This document shows positions 1-8,088 of a stretch of DNA of 64,000 nt, in pieces (position 1 is the first letter of the stretch; each line of letters starts with the position of its first letter). The DNA comes from Bog-473 sp963782415. GTDB lineage: Bacteria; Actinomycetota; Acidimicrobiia; Acidimicrobiales; RAAP-2. The stretch lies in assembly GCA_963782415.1 (NCBI GenBank), contig CAWAJT010000002.1, positions 127,649-191,648 on the forward strand, given 5' to 3'. Below the pieces are notes generated by a model. It saw only the letters and a program-made list of their open reading frames with translations, was not told the DNA's origin and searched no databases. The translations under genes and the position numbers were made by a program.

Positions 1-639
1 GTTCCGTCGCCGACACCGCCGAAGCGGGGGAGCACGACATATCGCATCATCGCGGCCGCCAGCTGTGTGGCCGCACTCGTGATCGCGGGCGTCACGTCGC
101 AGACACATCGCCAACGGACGCCGACGGTCGCCGCCCTCGGCCGTGACGCCGCCAGCGGCCACGGGCGGGGCCACGGGGGAAACGGGAGCCCGACCCTGGG
201 TGCGCCGTCGACCGAGGCACCAGCGTCGACCGGGACCTCGAACGACTCCAGAAGTGCAAGCTCTCCGAAGCACCCGGAGGGCTCGCTCAGCGCGTCGACG
301 ACTGGTGCGCGCGGGGCGCCCGGCGCGCCCGGCCGACACGTGACGATCAGCGGGGCCGCGACGGACGACGGCACACCGCCGACGGGGTCGACGGCGCCCG
401 GTTCAGGCGGGTCGGCGCCGCAACCCCCCGGCCCCGCCACGGCGCCCACACCACCGGTGGCAACACTTGTGGCCAGCACGCTCAACTCTGTGGCGGCCAG
501 CGTTTCGACGGCGACGGGACAGCTGGCAAGTTCGGTTCCGGGCGCGGCGGGCGCGGCGCCCGTGGCTGACACCGTCACGAACGCGGTCGGTGCGGCCGTG
601 GGGAACGTGAGTCAGGGGGTCGGTTCGACAACGTCGTGA
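1..639 (+). CDS. Partial membrane-anchored low-complexity protein (5-prime end outside the window)
   Basis: The frame is open from base 1 and ends at the TGA at 637-639, so the true start probably lies before the window; the GTG at 67 falls inside the hydrophobic stretch and is an unlikely start. What is visible is one membrane segment (about residues 15-32, counting from base 1), then roughly 170 residues rich in Gly, Ala, Ser, Thr and Pro with no recognisable domain. This layout fits a surface protein with an extended extracellular tail. The next gene has the same architecture, so the two may be related in role. No function can be assigned. Confidence 0.5.
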   Translation, partial: VPSPTPPKRGSTTYRIIAAASCVAALVIAGVTSQTHRQRTPTVAALGRDAASGHGRGHGGNGSPTLGAPSTEAPASTGTSNDSRSASSPKHPEGSLSASTTGARGAPGAPGRHVTISGAATDDGTPPTGSTAPGSGGSAPQPPGPATAPTPPVATLVASTLNSVAASVSTATGQLASSVPGAAGAAPVADTVTNAVGAAVGNVSQGVGSTTS

Positions 640-756
640 CAACGTGGCGCGACCATCGAGGCACCAACGGACTCTCGCCTCGTCACGCGCCGCGGGCGCG
701 GTGAGGATCTTGCGCTGCGTCGTTGTGACAACAGCACGACAACCAGCGCACTGTGA

Positions 757-803
757 CCGGACAATTGATGCACGACCCGTGCAGCAATCCGTTCGATTGC
801 CGG
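757..803. other. Nested inverted repeats in the 640-966 intergenic region
   Basis: CCGG-A-CAAT (757-765) is complementary to ATTGCCGG (796-803) apart from one bulged A. Inside lies a perfect 5-bp hairpin, GCACG at 770-774 with CGTGC at 778-782. A competing hairpin, CAATC 785-789 with GATTG 795-799, uses the outer 3-prime arm. A small GTTGT/ACAAC dyad sits at 722-732. The fold could be a leader structure for the gene at 967 or a DNA-binding site. I recognise no known RNA family. The rest of the 327-base gap shows nothing else. Confidence 0.25.
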
Positions 804-966
804 ACACACACAGCGGTTCGGACTAATTCCGGACAGATTCCCTGTTTGCAGGTATCCACGTGGGGCGCCTCGCTTTATCCTTGAACCCGAGGGGGCGTCT
901 GGAACTCGAGAGTGGGACTCCGAGTGTCAAGGGCCCGAGCCTGACCGACGATGGCAGTGGAGGATC

Positions 967-1818
967 ATGAGGGGGTCGAAGCCCGATTGGGCTGATGCTG
1001 GCGATCATGCGACCTTGGAAGAGGTCTTCGCATCCCGCACGTTCGGTCGTCCGCGACCGGCTCCCTCCGCGCGCGCCGTCGCTCCTGCGGTCCTCGCGTC
1101 GCCCAAGGCGTTCTTCGTCCGCAACCGTCTCATCGCATCGGGGGCGGCCGCGGCCGCAGCGTTGTCCGTCGTGGCCGGAGTGACGATCGGCCCGGGACCC
1201 ATCAGTCAGTCCGCGCTCTCTTCTCACACCGGAGTCGTCGCGCCAACGCCCGCTCCCACCAGCACGCCGGTGCCCCCGGCCTCCCCAGCCGCAGCCCCGT
1301 CGACCGTTTCGTCCGGAACGGGCGAGCTCACCGGAAGCACCCAGCTCACGGGCGCGGCACAGGCGCCGCATCCGCCGTCGACCACGGTCAACGCGATCGC
1401 GGCCGGCGGCCTAGCGCCTCCACCGGTGGGCGCCACTCCGACGGCCACGCTTATCGCCGTCGGGACGGGTTCTTCTGGAACCACCACGGGCGGGGGGAAC
1501 GCCTCGACGCCGGCCGCGACGACAACGACGACGACGGTGCCGACGGCACCGACCACCACGACGACGACCATTCCGGTCTCGTCCGCCGCCGGCGGGCCAC
1601 CGCCCGCCGGCAGTGGGAACACCGGCACGGGCTCGACGGGCACCGACACCGGCTCGACCGGCACCGGCACCGGCACCGGGAACACCGGCACCGGGAACAC
1701 CGGCACCGGGAACACCGGCTCCGGGAACACCGGCGGCAGCGGCCAGGATTCGGACAACGACCACGGTTCGTGGTGGTGTCGGACCCACCAGTACCACGGC
1801 CCGCAAGGTTGTCCCTGA
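967..1818 (+). CDS. Membrane-anchored Thr/Gly/Pro-rich surface protein
   Basis: The ATG is preceded by GGAGG at the right distance. About 55 cytoplasmic residues are followed by one membrane segment (about residues 56-76), then a long tail of Pro/Thr/Ser/Gly, including runs of threonine (about 178-200) and GTGNT units (about 225-255). It ends in a short His/Trp/Cys-containing tail. There is no catalytic domain. The layout, cytoplasmic N-terminus and extracellular disordered tail, resembles anti-sigma-factor-like or wall-spanning stalk proteins, but I see no zinc-binding anti-sigma motif. It shares its architecture with the preceding gene. Function unknown. Confidence 0.6.
   Translation: MRGSKPDWADAGDHATLEEVFASRTFGRPRPAPSARAVAPAVLASPKAFFVRNRLIASGAAAAAALSVVAGVTIGPGPISQSALSSHTGVVAPTPAPTSTPVPPASPAAAPSTVSSGTGELTGSTQLTGAAQAPHPPSTTVNAIAAGGLAPPPVGATPTATLIAVGTGSSGTTTGGGNASTPAATTTTTTVPTAPTTTTTTIPVSSAAGGPPPAGSGNTGTGSTGTDTGSTGTGTGTGNTGTGNTGTGNTGSGNTGGSGQDSDNDHGSWWCRTHQYHGPQGCP
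1668..1731 (+). repeat. 15-bp in-frame tandem repeat encoding GTGNT-type units
   Basis: Three consecutive 15-bp units (1681-1695, 1696-1710, 1711-1725; the third has one base change) are preceded by a partial copy and followed by a diverged one. They encode N-T-G-T-G / N-T-G-S-G repeats inside the extracellular tail. Such slippage-prone repeats commonly vary in copy number between strains. Confidence 0.8.
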
Positions 1819-1944
1819 TCCGGACCCTCTGACCAACAGCGATCGGGCCGCGTCGCACGACCGTCCGGGCGCGCCAGGACGCGCCACAGGCTGGTAAGCA
1901 TGCAGACGTCGACACCGTCGTGTCGCGCACAAGTGAGGTCAGCC

Positions 1945-2925
1945 ATGAACTACACGAATCTTGGAACGTCCGGGCTCCGGGTCTCGCGGGTCTGCCTGGG
2001 CATGATGGGGTTCGGCAACGACAGCGACCGGCCCTGGGTCGTCGACGAAGACGCGGCCGAACCGATCGTCAAGGCAGCCGTTGAGGGAGGCGTGACGTTC
2101 TTCGACACGGCCGATGCCTATTCGGGCGGAGCGAGTGAGGTGGCGACGGGTCGCCTCGTGCCCAAGTTCTTGTCGCGCGACGAAGTCGTCGTCGCCACCA
2201 AGGTGTTCATGCCGGTCGGACCGGGCGAGAACGGCGGTGGCCTCAGCCGCAAGCACATCCTCTCGGGGATCGATCGGTCACTCACGCGTCTCAACATGGA
2301 CTACGTCGACCTCTACCAGATCCACCGGTGGGATCCCCGGACGCCGATTGAAGAGACGATGGAGGCGCTGCACGATGTGGTGCGGGCGGGGAAGGCTCGT
2401 TACATCGGGGCCAGCAGCATGTTCTCCTGGCAGTTCGCCAAGGCGCAGCACACGGCCGAGGCGCACGGGTGGACGAAGTTCGTCTCCATGCAGAACCACT
2501 ACAACCTCGTCTACCGCGAAGAGGAGCGCGAGATGATCCCGCTCTGTCTCGACCAGGGTGTGGGGTGCATCCCGTGGAGCCCCCTCGCCCGGGGGATGCT
2601 GGCCGGCACCCGGACCCGCGACGGTGGCCGGCACACGACCCGCTCGAGCACCGACGCGTTCACGGACTACCTCTACGACCAGCCGACCGATTTCGACGTG
2701 GTCGACGCCGTGGCCGAGGTGGCCGCCGCCCGCGCCGTCACGCCGGCACAGGTCGCGCTCGCCTGGTTGCTGGCCAAGCCGGGCGTGACAGCACCGATCG
2801 TCGGCGCCACCAAGAAGCGGCACCTGAAGGAGGCGCTGGTCGCCGAGGAGCTGCGACTGTCCGACGACGAGATGGCGGCGGTGGAGAAGCCCTACGTGCC
2901 GCACCCTGTCCTGGGACACTTCTAG
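1945..2925 (+). CDS. Aldo/keto reductase
   Basis: NADPH-dependent oxidoreductase of the aldo/keto reductase superfamily, 326 residues, a single TIM barrel. The catalytic tetrad is visible: Asp54 and Tyr59 in FFDTADAY, Lys86 in VVATKVF, and His in YQIHRWDP (about residue 132). The cofactor end is seen in the C-terminal PIVGATKKRHL (about 293-303). The ATG at 1945 is chosen because MNYTNLGTSGLRVSRVCLG is the usual family N-terminus and GAGGT lies upstream; an in-frame ATG at 1900 would add 15 non-conserved residues. Substrate unknown. Its closest relatives are probably the YajO-like group. Confidence 0.92.
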   Translation: MNYTNLGTSGLRVSRVCLGMMGFGNDSDRPWVVDEDAAEPIVKAAVEGGVTFFDTADAYSGGASEVATGRLVPKFLSRDEVVVATKVFMPVGPGENGGGLSRKHILSGIDRSLTRLNMDYVDLYQIHRWDPRTPIEETMEALHDVVRAGKARYIGASSMFSWQFAKAQHTAEAHGWTKFVSMQNHYNLVYREEEREMIPLCLDQGVGCIPWSPLARGMLAGTRTRDGGRHTTRSSTDAFTDYLYDQPTDFDVVDAVAEVAAARAVTPAQVALAWLLAKPGVTAPIVGATKKRHLKEALVAEELRLSDDEMAAVEKPYVPHPVLGHF

Positions 2926-2996
2926 GGAAGCCGACGGGAGCTCTCCGCTAGGGTCGCTTCGCCGGCAGCGTCGCACAGCACAGATCGGGGGGTCGC

Positions 2997-4544
2997 ATGC
3001 AGGTTCCACTCACGGTGGCGGACTTCCTCAACCGGGCCGCGTTGGTCTATGGCCACCGGACCGCCGTGATCGACGAACCAGCGGTACCGGGAACCTACGG
3101 CACGCTCACCTACGGCGAGCTCGAGGCGCGGGCCCGCGGCATGGCCCTGGCCCTCGATGACCTCGGCGTCGGACACGGCGAGCGCGTCGCCATCGTCAGC
3201 CCCAATTCCGGGCGGTTCCTGACCGCCTACTTCGGTGTGAGCGGCTTCGGACGCGCCCTCGTGCCCATCAACTTCCGGTTGACGGGCGACGAGATCGCCT
3301 ACGTCGTGGAGCACTCCGGGGCGTCGGTCCTCCTGTACGACCCGGATCTGGCCGGCGAGGTGGACACCATCAAGGTGGCCCACCGCTTCTGCCTCGACGG
3401 CACCGAGGACGCCGCGCTCTTCGCGCCGGCCCCGGCAGGTGCGATGCCGCGGGAATGGGCGGCCGACGAGAACGCCACGTGCTCGGTCAACTACACGTCG
3501 GGCACGACGGCCCGACCCAAGGGTGTGCAGCTGACGCAGCGCAACTGTTGGCTCAACGCCGCCACATTCGGCTGGCACACCGGTGTGAGCGACCGCGACG
3601 TGCTCATGCACACGTTGCCGATGTTCCACTGCAACGGCTGGGGGATGCCGTACGCGGTGACGGGCATGGGTGGCATGCACGTGATCCAGCGCAGAATCGA
3701 CGGAGAGGAGATCCTCTCGCGGATTGAAGAACACGCGGTCACGCTGCTGTGCGGCGCGCCGGCGGTCGTAGCCGCCATTCTCGGCGCGGCGGAGGTCCGT
3801 GCCGACGAGGGCCGCGCCACACCCGGACACGGCTCCGTGCGCATCGTGGTGGCGGGAGCCCCACCACCGTCCAAGACGATCGAGCGCGTTGCGTCCGAGC
3901 TGGGCTGGGAGTTCATTCAGATTTACGGCCTCACCGAGACCGCACCGTTGCTGACCATCAACCGAACACCGGCGGAGTGGGACGACCTCGACACCGCCGA
4001 ACGCTCCCAGCTGCTCAGCCGGGCCGGCACCCCGGCGCTCGGGGTGCAAATGGACGTCGACGTCGACGGCGAAGTCCTGGCGCGTTCGAACCACGTCTTC
4101 GCCGGCTACTGGGAGCAGCCTGATGAGACGGCCGCCGCGCTGGCGGGTGGCTGGTTCCACACCGGTGACGGCGGCTATTTCGACGGGGCCTACGTCGTGA
4201 TCTCGGACCGCAAGAAGGACGTCATCATCACCGGCGGCGAGAACGTCTCGTCGATCGAGGTCGAGGACTGCCTCTACCAGCACGACGCGGTGGCCGAGGT
4301 GGCCGTGATCGGGGTGCCCGACGAGAAGTGGGGCGAGACGATCAAGGCATTGGTCGTCGTGCGCGAGGGATCGACCGCGACCGAGGCCGAGCTCATCGCG
4401 CACTGCCGGGAACGGCTGGCCCACTTCAAGGCGCCGACCAGCGTGGAGTGGCGCACGTCACTCGACCGCACGGCCACGGGCAAACTGCAGAAGTACAAGT
4501 TGCGCCAGCCCTACTGGGGGGGCAGGGGGAAGTTCGTCAACTGA
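2997..4544 (+). CDS. Acyl-CoA synthetase (AMP-forming fatty acid/aryl-CoA ligase family)
   Basis: ANL-superfamily enzyme that adenylates a carboxylic acid and transfers it to CoA. At 515 residues it has the normal length. The P-loop A3 motif YTSGTTARPKGV is at about 166-177, the A5 motif IYGLTETAP at about 309-317, the hinge region SDRKKD at about 403-408 followed by GGENVSSIEVED, and the C-terminal catalytic lysine in TGKLQKYK (about 495). The start at 2997 fits the beginning of the domain. The gene follows the aldo/keto reductase by 71 bp on the same strand. The sequence suggests a medium-chain or long-chain FadD-like ligase; the substrate cannot be read from the sequence. Confidence 0.93.
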   Translation: MQVPLTVADFLNRAALVYGHRTAVIDEPAVPGTYGTLTYGELEARARGMALALDDLGVGHGERVAIVSPNSGRFLTAYFGVSGFGRALVPINFRLTGDEIAYVVEHSGASVLLYDPDLAGEVDTIKVAHRFCLDGTEDAALFAPAPAGAMPREWAADENATCSVNYTSGTTARPKGVQLTQRNCWLNAATFGWHTGVSDRDVLMHTLPMFHCNGWGMPYAVTGMGGMHVIQRRIDGEEILSRIEEHAVTLLCGAPAVVAAILGAAEVRADEGRATPGHGSVRIVVAGAPPPSKTIERVASELGWEFIQIYGLTETAPLLTINRTPAEWDDLDTAERSQLLSRAGTPALGVQMDVDVDGEVLARSNHVFAGYWEQPDETAAALAGGWFHTGDGGYFDGAYVVISDRKKDVIITGGENVSSIEVEDCLYQHDAVAEVAVIGVPDEKWGETIKALVVVREGSTATEAELIAHCRERLAHFKAPTSVEWRTSLDRTATGKLQKYKLRQPYWGGRGKFVN

Positions 4545-4582
4545 TGTGGATCGGACCCTCCGGGGTCCCCGCACCCGAGCCC

Positions 4583-5764
4583 TCAGCCGGGACCCGGAGC
4601 CCCCGGGTCCTCCCGCCCGGATCGCTCCTCCATCACGAGGTGCCCGCGGCGGTCGAAGGCGGCTGCAACCTCGCCGGCGATCAGCCGCCGGAGGGGGTCA
4701 CCCACAATGGTGCGGCGCCAGCCCGTATCGAGCCGGCCCGGCTCGCCGCAGAGCAGCGCCGCGATGTCGGCTCGCGTGGCCATCAAGCTCTGGTCGAAGT
4801 TGAGGTCGTCGGCGATCTGGCGCACCACCCCGGTGCACACGGCCACCGCCGCCGGAGGTGCCGGGGCGTCCCGGCCCTCTGACGGCAGACGGAGCTGGTC
4901 CGCGGGGAGGGTGAGGCCGCGCTCGACGGCACGGAGGATTTCGCCGGCCCGACCCTGGGCCAGGTGGCGGCCGTCCACCCCTCGGGCGCCGCGCAGCTCG
5001 TCGGCGTTGCGGGGCGGCCGCTGGGCGATCGCCGTCAAGCCGAGATCCGAGAGCACCATGCGTCGAGGCCGGTTGGTCTCGGCTGCCGTGCGCTCGCGCC
5101 AGGCCGCGACCTCTTGGGCCACGGCGCGGGACCGGCGGGACATTCCGCGGATGTCGCCGAGTTTCCACCAGGCCTCTTCGGGGACGCGGGCCGGCGACCG
5201 GCCGCCGAGCACGTGGTCGCATTCGTCGAGGGCCCACTCCAGGCGGCCCTGCTCCCGGAGCTTCTCGGTGAGCACGGCCTGCAGTTCCAGGAGGTGGGCG
5301 ACGTCGTTGACGGCATAGGTGATCTGGTTCTCCGAGATCGGGCGGACGAGCCAGTCCGAGAGCCGGTCCGCCTTGGGAAGGGAGACGCCCAGAATGTGGT
5401 CGACGAGGCGGGACAGCGAGGGGTTGGACATGCCGAGGAACCCGGCCACGATCTGGGTGTCGAACACCACGGCGGGAGTGGCCCCGCAGGCCGCCATGAG
5501 GATGTCGAGGTCCTGGGAGGCCGCGTGAGCGATGGCCACCCCGGGCCCCTCGAAGACCGTGGCCAGGGGGGCCGGGTCGACGGCCAGGGGGTCGACCAGG
5601 GCGACCTTGTCGGCCCAGGCGATCTGAATCAGCGCCAGATCCGGGACGTAGGTGCGCTCCGTGTGGAATTCGGTGTCGAAGCCATAGGCGTCCGCCGCCG
5701 CCACCTCCTCGACCAGGTCGCTGAGCGCCTCGGCGTCGACCACCATGGTCGCCCGGGCGCTCAC
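4583..5764 (-). CDS. rnd: Ribonuclease D (3-prime to 5-prime exoribonuclease)
   Basis: DEDD-family exonuclease that trims 3-prime ends of structured RNAs such as tRNA precursors. Exo I is FDTEFHTERTY with Asp30 and Glu32; Exo II is AHAASQDLDIL; Exo III is YAVNDVAHLLEL (DEDDy type). An HRDC domain follows (about 205-285), then a second helical region. At 393 residues it has the normal length. The start is a GTG at 5764, with an in-frame ATG six codons downstream as an alternative. It converges on the acyl-CoA synthetase with 38 bp between stops. In actinobacteria rnd often stands alone, as here. Confidence 0.93.
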   Translation of the reverse strand: MSARATMVVDAEALSDLVEEVAAADAYGFDTEFHTERTYVPDLALIQIAWADKVALVDPLAVDPAPLATVFEGPGVAIAHAASQDLDILMAACGATPAVVFDTQIVAGFLGMSNPSLSRLVDHILGVSLPKADRLSDWLVRPISENQITYAVNDVAHLLELQAVLTEKLREQGRLEWALDECDHVLGGRSPARVPEEAWWKLGDIRGMSRRSRAVAQEVAAWRERTAAETNRPRRMVLSDLGLTAIAQRPPRNADELRGARGVDGRHLAQGRAGEILRAVERGLTLPADQLRLPSEGRDAPAPPAAVAVCTGVVRQIADDLNFDQSLMATRADIAALLCGEPGRLDTGWRRTIVGDPLRRLIAGEVAAAFDRRGHLVMEERSGREDPGAPGPG

Positions 5765-5856
5765 CGGTGGTCGGTCCCCGACGGGCGCCGGTCAGTCGGT
5801 TTCGTGGTCACGGCTGGTGCAGGTGGCGTGCTGCGGCCCCATCTCGGTCTTCAGGA

Positions 5857-5890
5857 GTCGCCGAGCCACGAGGCTCGGCAGCGTGGCGAC
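5857..5890. other. Strong hairpin with an alternative stem in the 5765-6134 divergent intergenic region
   Basis: A perfect 8-bp stem GCCGAGCC (5860-5867) and GGCTCGGC (5872-5879) closes an ACGA loop. GTCGCC (5857-5862) can instead pair with GGCGAC (5885-5890), so the two folds exclude each other. It lies about 95 bases before rnd (minus strand) and 245 bases before the GGDEF-like gene (plus strand). It has no U tract. It could be a leader element of rnd or a terminator for unseen transcription. Nothing else in this 370-base gap is recognisable. Confidence 0.3.
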
Positions 5891-6134
5891 ACGGCGGTTG
5901 AAGGCCACACCGCCAGATCTGTGTAGGAGATTAGCGCGGCGGGGTCGACCGGCCGGACCGGGCGCCGGGTTCTCCACCCCAGCTCAGAGGTGTTCTCGGC
6001 CTCCCTCGCCGCTCCAGGCACGGCCTGGTGTGCGCCCGGGACTCGGTAGACTTCTCCTGCTCCATGATTTCCGGCTCTGTTTTGGCCCGCGACGTACCGA
6101 TAGAGGGTGAAGGCCTGGATCAGAGGGGGACAGC

Positions 6135-6806
6135 GTGAAGAAGGCCAGACGGAAGCTCGGTGAGGGCGGACCCACCGAGCCCGAGACCCGGACCGCACCG
6201 CCTGCGGACCGGGGTCTGTCGAGTTCGGGCGCCTCGCCCGGCCCGACCGACAAGAGCGTCGAGTCGATGCTGAAGGAGATCAGCTCCGGTGGCTCCGCCG
6301 CGCCGGTCACGAGTGGCCCGCGCGGCAGATACGACCAGCTCTGGCAGCTCTCCATGGCCGACCCGCACACCGGCCTGGCCAATCAGCTGCTGCTGCTCGA
6401 TCGCCTGACCCAGGCGCTGGTTCGCCGCCGCCGGCACGGCGGCGAAGTGGTGGTCTGCAACATTGATTTGGACAACCTCAACGACATCAACCTCGATCTC
6501 GGCTACACCACCGGCAACGCCGTGCTCTGTGACGTGACACGCCGCCTGACCTCGGTCCTGCGCGCCGAGGACACGGTCGCCCGAGTCGGCAGCTGCGAGC
6601 TCGTCGCCGTCATGGCCGTGACCGACGAGCACGTGGTGGGTCCGCTGCTGCGCCGGTTGCAGCACACCCTCGACGAGCCCGTGACGGTGGACGGTCAGCC
6701 CATCCGCCTCGACACGTCCTTGGGCGTGGCCGTCGCCGACGACACCGAGTCTGCCGAAGAAGTCCTGGCTCGGGCCGACCGATCGACCAGGGTCAGCCGC
6801 CGTTAA
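6135..6806 (+). CDS. Degenerate GGDEF-domain protein
   Basis: About 60 charged, Pro/Ser-rich N-terminal residues precede one GGDEF-type domain (about 62-220), opening with the typical DPHTGLANQLLLLDRLTQAL. The metal-binding NIDLDNLNDINLDLGY region (about 109-124) keeps an acidic pattern, but the active-site loop that should read GG(D/E)EF is VGSCELVAV (about 151-159), so diguanylate cyclase activity is unlikely. Such domains often act as GTP or c-di-GMP sensors or as partners of an active cyclase. The start is the GTG after GAGGGGGACAGC. The gene sits upstream of two c-di-GMP riboswitches at 9.4 and 11.4 kb, which makes a c-di-GMP-related role worth considering. Confidence 0.75.
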   Translation: MKKARRKLGEGGPTEPETRTAPPADRGLSSSGASPGPTDKSVESMLKEISSGGSAAPVTSGPRGRYDQLWQLSMADPHTGLANQLLLLDRLTQALVRRRRHGGEVVVCNIDLDNLNDINLDLGYTTGNAVLCDVTRRLTSVLRAEDTVARVGSCELVAVMAVTDEHVVGPLLRRLQHTLDEPVTVDGQPIRLDTSLGVAVADDTESAEEVLARADRSTRVSRR

Positions 6807-6847
6807 GGCACCTGGCCACGGGGCCAAACGCCCGCCGGGGTCCGACC

Positions 6848-6898
6848 AGAGCCGATAAGGAGTATCGGCTCTATGCGAAACAGGAGTATCGGCTCTAT
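6848..6898 (+). promoter_or_regulatory. Hairpin with AGGAG in its loop and a duplicated 3-prime arm
   Basis: AGAGCCGATA (6848-6857) and TATCGGCTCT (6863-6872) form a perfect 10-bp stem whose 5-base loop is AGGAG, a Shine-Dalgarno sequence. The 17-base segment AGGAGTATCGGCTCTAT occurs again at 6882-6898, so the single 5-prime arm can pair with either 3-prime arm. It lies 33-84 bases before the small gene at 6932. This could be a transcription terminator for the GGDEF gene or a translational control element. No U tract follows. Confidence 0.45.
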
Positions 6899-6931
6899 TG
6901 GTCCAGCCCAATTCCGGCAAAATTATGTGCG

Positions 6932-7270
6932 ATGTCCATGTACAGCGAGTTGCTCTCCGGGCTTTGTGCCGACGTCGACCCGCTGCCGCTGCCCGTTTCC
7001 CGTGATGAGCTGGTCGTTATCTTGTTGCAATGCCGCCGGCGGCTCAATGGCAACGGGGGTGAAGGCGAGCACATCATGACGGAGGATCTGGCGCTCGAGC
7101 TCGATCACGACCGCATGTTGCTTCGCTTGTGCACCGCCATGGGGATCGAATCCGAACCGTCACGGTTCGGCAACCCCCTGGTCGAGCGGGAACGCCTGGA
7201 GAACCAGCTCCGCGCCGTCGGGGTGGACTTCCGCACGCTCGACGACAACCGGAGGATCACCGCCGCGTAA
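6932..7270 (+). CDS. Small hypothetical protein
   Basis: A 112-residue acidic protein, predicted helical, with no membrane segment and no recognised domain. A second in-frame ATG occurs two codons downstream. No good ribosome-binding site lies directly upstream of either; the closest AGGAG (6882-6886) is more than 40 bases away in the duplicated hairpin element. It converges on the response regulator at 7319. Length, regular codon use and strand position support a real gene, but I cannot name it. Confidence 0.5.
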   Translation: MSMYSELLSGLCADVDPLPLPVSRDELVVILLQCRRRLNGNGGEGEHIMTEDLALELDHDRMLLRLCTAMGIESEPSRFGNPLVERERLENQLRAVGVDFRTLDDNRRITAA

Positions 7271-7318
7271 CAGCAGGTCGCCCGGGGTGTAGGTGGGCTG
7301 TGGCGGGTGCAGGACCGC

Positions 7319-7975
7319 TCAGGACTTGGGGTTGAAGGCCTTGCGTTCGGCCAGGACGGCGGCGTACACGGCGGCTTCGGTGCGCCGGCGCATCCCGAGC
7401 TTGGAGAGCAGGCTCGAGACGTAGTTCTTCACCGTCGCCTCGGCCAAGAAGAGCTGTTCGGCGATCTGGCGGTTGGACTGCCCCTGGGCGATGAGCTCCA
7501 GCACCTTGCGCTCCTGGGGCGTCAGCACGGTGAGGCGCGACTCTGCCTCCTGGTCCTTGCGCAGGCGGTCGAACAACTCCTGGGTCAGGACGGGGTCGAG
7601 CAGCGACATGCCCTGGCTGACCCGCCGGATGTCGCCGAGCAGGTCACCGCCACCGACCTCTTTGAGCACGTAGCCCGAGGCCCCCGCCATGATCGACGAG
7701 AACAGGGCGTCGTCGTCGGAGTAGGAGGTGAGCATCAGGCACCTGACCTGGGGTGTCAGCGACTGCACCTCCCGGCAGACCTCAATGCCGTTCCCGTCCG
7801 GGAGTCGCACGTCGAGGATGGCGACGTCGGGCACGTGTTCACGGATGAGCCGCAGGCCATGTTCGGCCGTCCCCGCCTCTCCGACGACCTCCATGTCGTC
7901 TTCCGCCTCCAAAAGGGTGCGCAGACCCGTGCGCACCAGCTCATGGTCATCGAGGAGGAACACCCGAATCGTCAT
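7319..7975 (-). CDS. NarL/DevR-family response regulator
   Basis: Two-component DNA-binding regulator, 218 residues. The receiver domain (1-120) carries the acidic pocket Asp9-Asp10, the phosphoacceptor Asp55 in AILDVRLPDG, and the conserved Lys in GYVLKEVGG. The LuxR-type helix-turn-helix (about 148-205) reads LTPQERKVLELIAQG...NRQIAEQLFLAEATVKNYVSSLLSKLG. The ATG at 7975 begins the receiver fold directly; an upstream extension to 8056 is not conserved. It is divergent from the histidine kinase at 8089 with 113 bp between starts. That gap holds TGCCCTC (7992-7998) and GAGGGCA (8019-8025), a possible operator. Confidence 0.9.
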   Translation of the reverse strand: MTIRVFLLDDHELVRTGLRTLLEAEDDMEVVGEAGTAEHGLRLIREHVPDVAILDVRLPDGNGIEVCREVQSLTPQVRCLMLTSYSDDDALFSSIMAGASGYVLKEVGGGDLLGDIRRVSQGMSLLDPVLTQELFDRLRKDQEAESRLTVLTPQERKVLELIAQGQSNRQIAEQLFLAEATVKNYVSSLLSKLGMRRRTEAAVYAAVLAERKAFNPKS

Positions 7976-8088
7976 TTTGCCAATCTTGCCATGCCCTCGG
8001 CGTGATCTGGCCACGGCAGAGGGCAGGGCAACCTCCTTGCACCCGACCTGGCGCACGCGGCGGGAGGCCCCCTCTATCCTGACGTCCC

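Noticed and set aside
2922..4424. 500-residue antisense frame opposite the acyl-CoA synthetase
   Set aside because: The plus-strand frame carries all ANL motifs; the antisense product has no recognisable domain.
7976..8088. Classical DosR box between the regulator and kinase genes
   Set aside because: Only a 7-bp inverted repeat with wide spacing is seen; it does not match a DosR box closely enough to name it.
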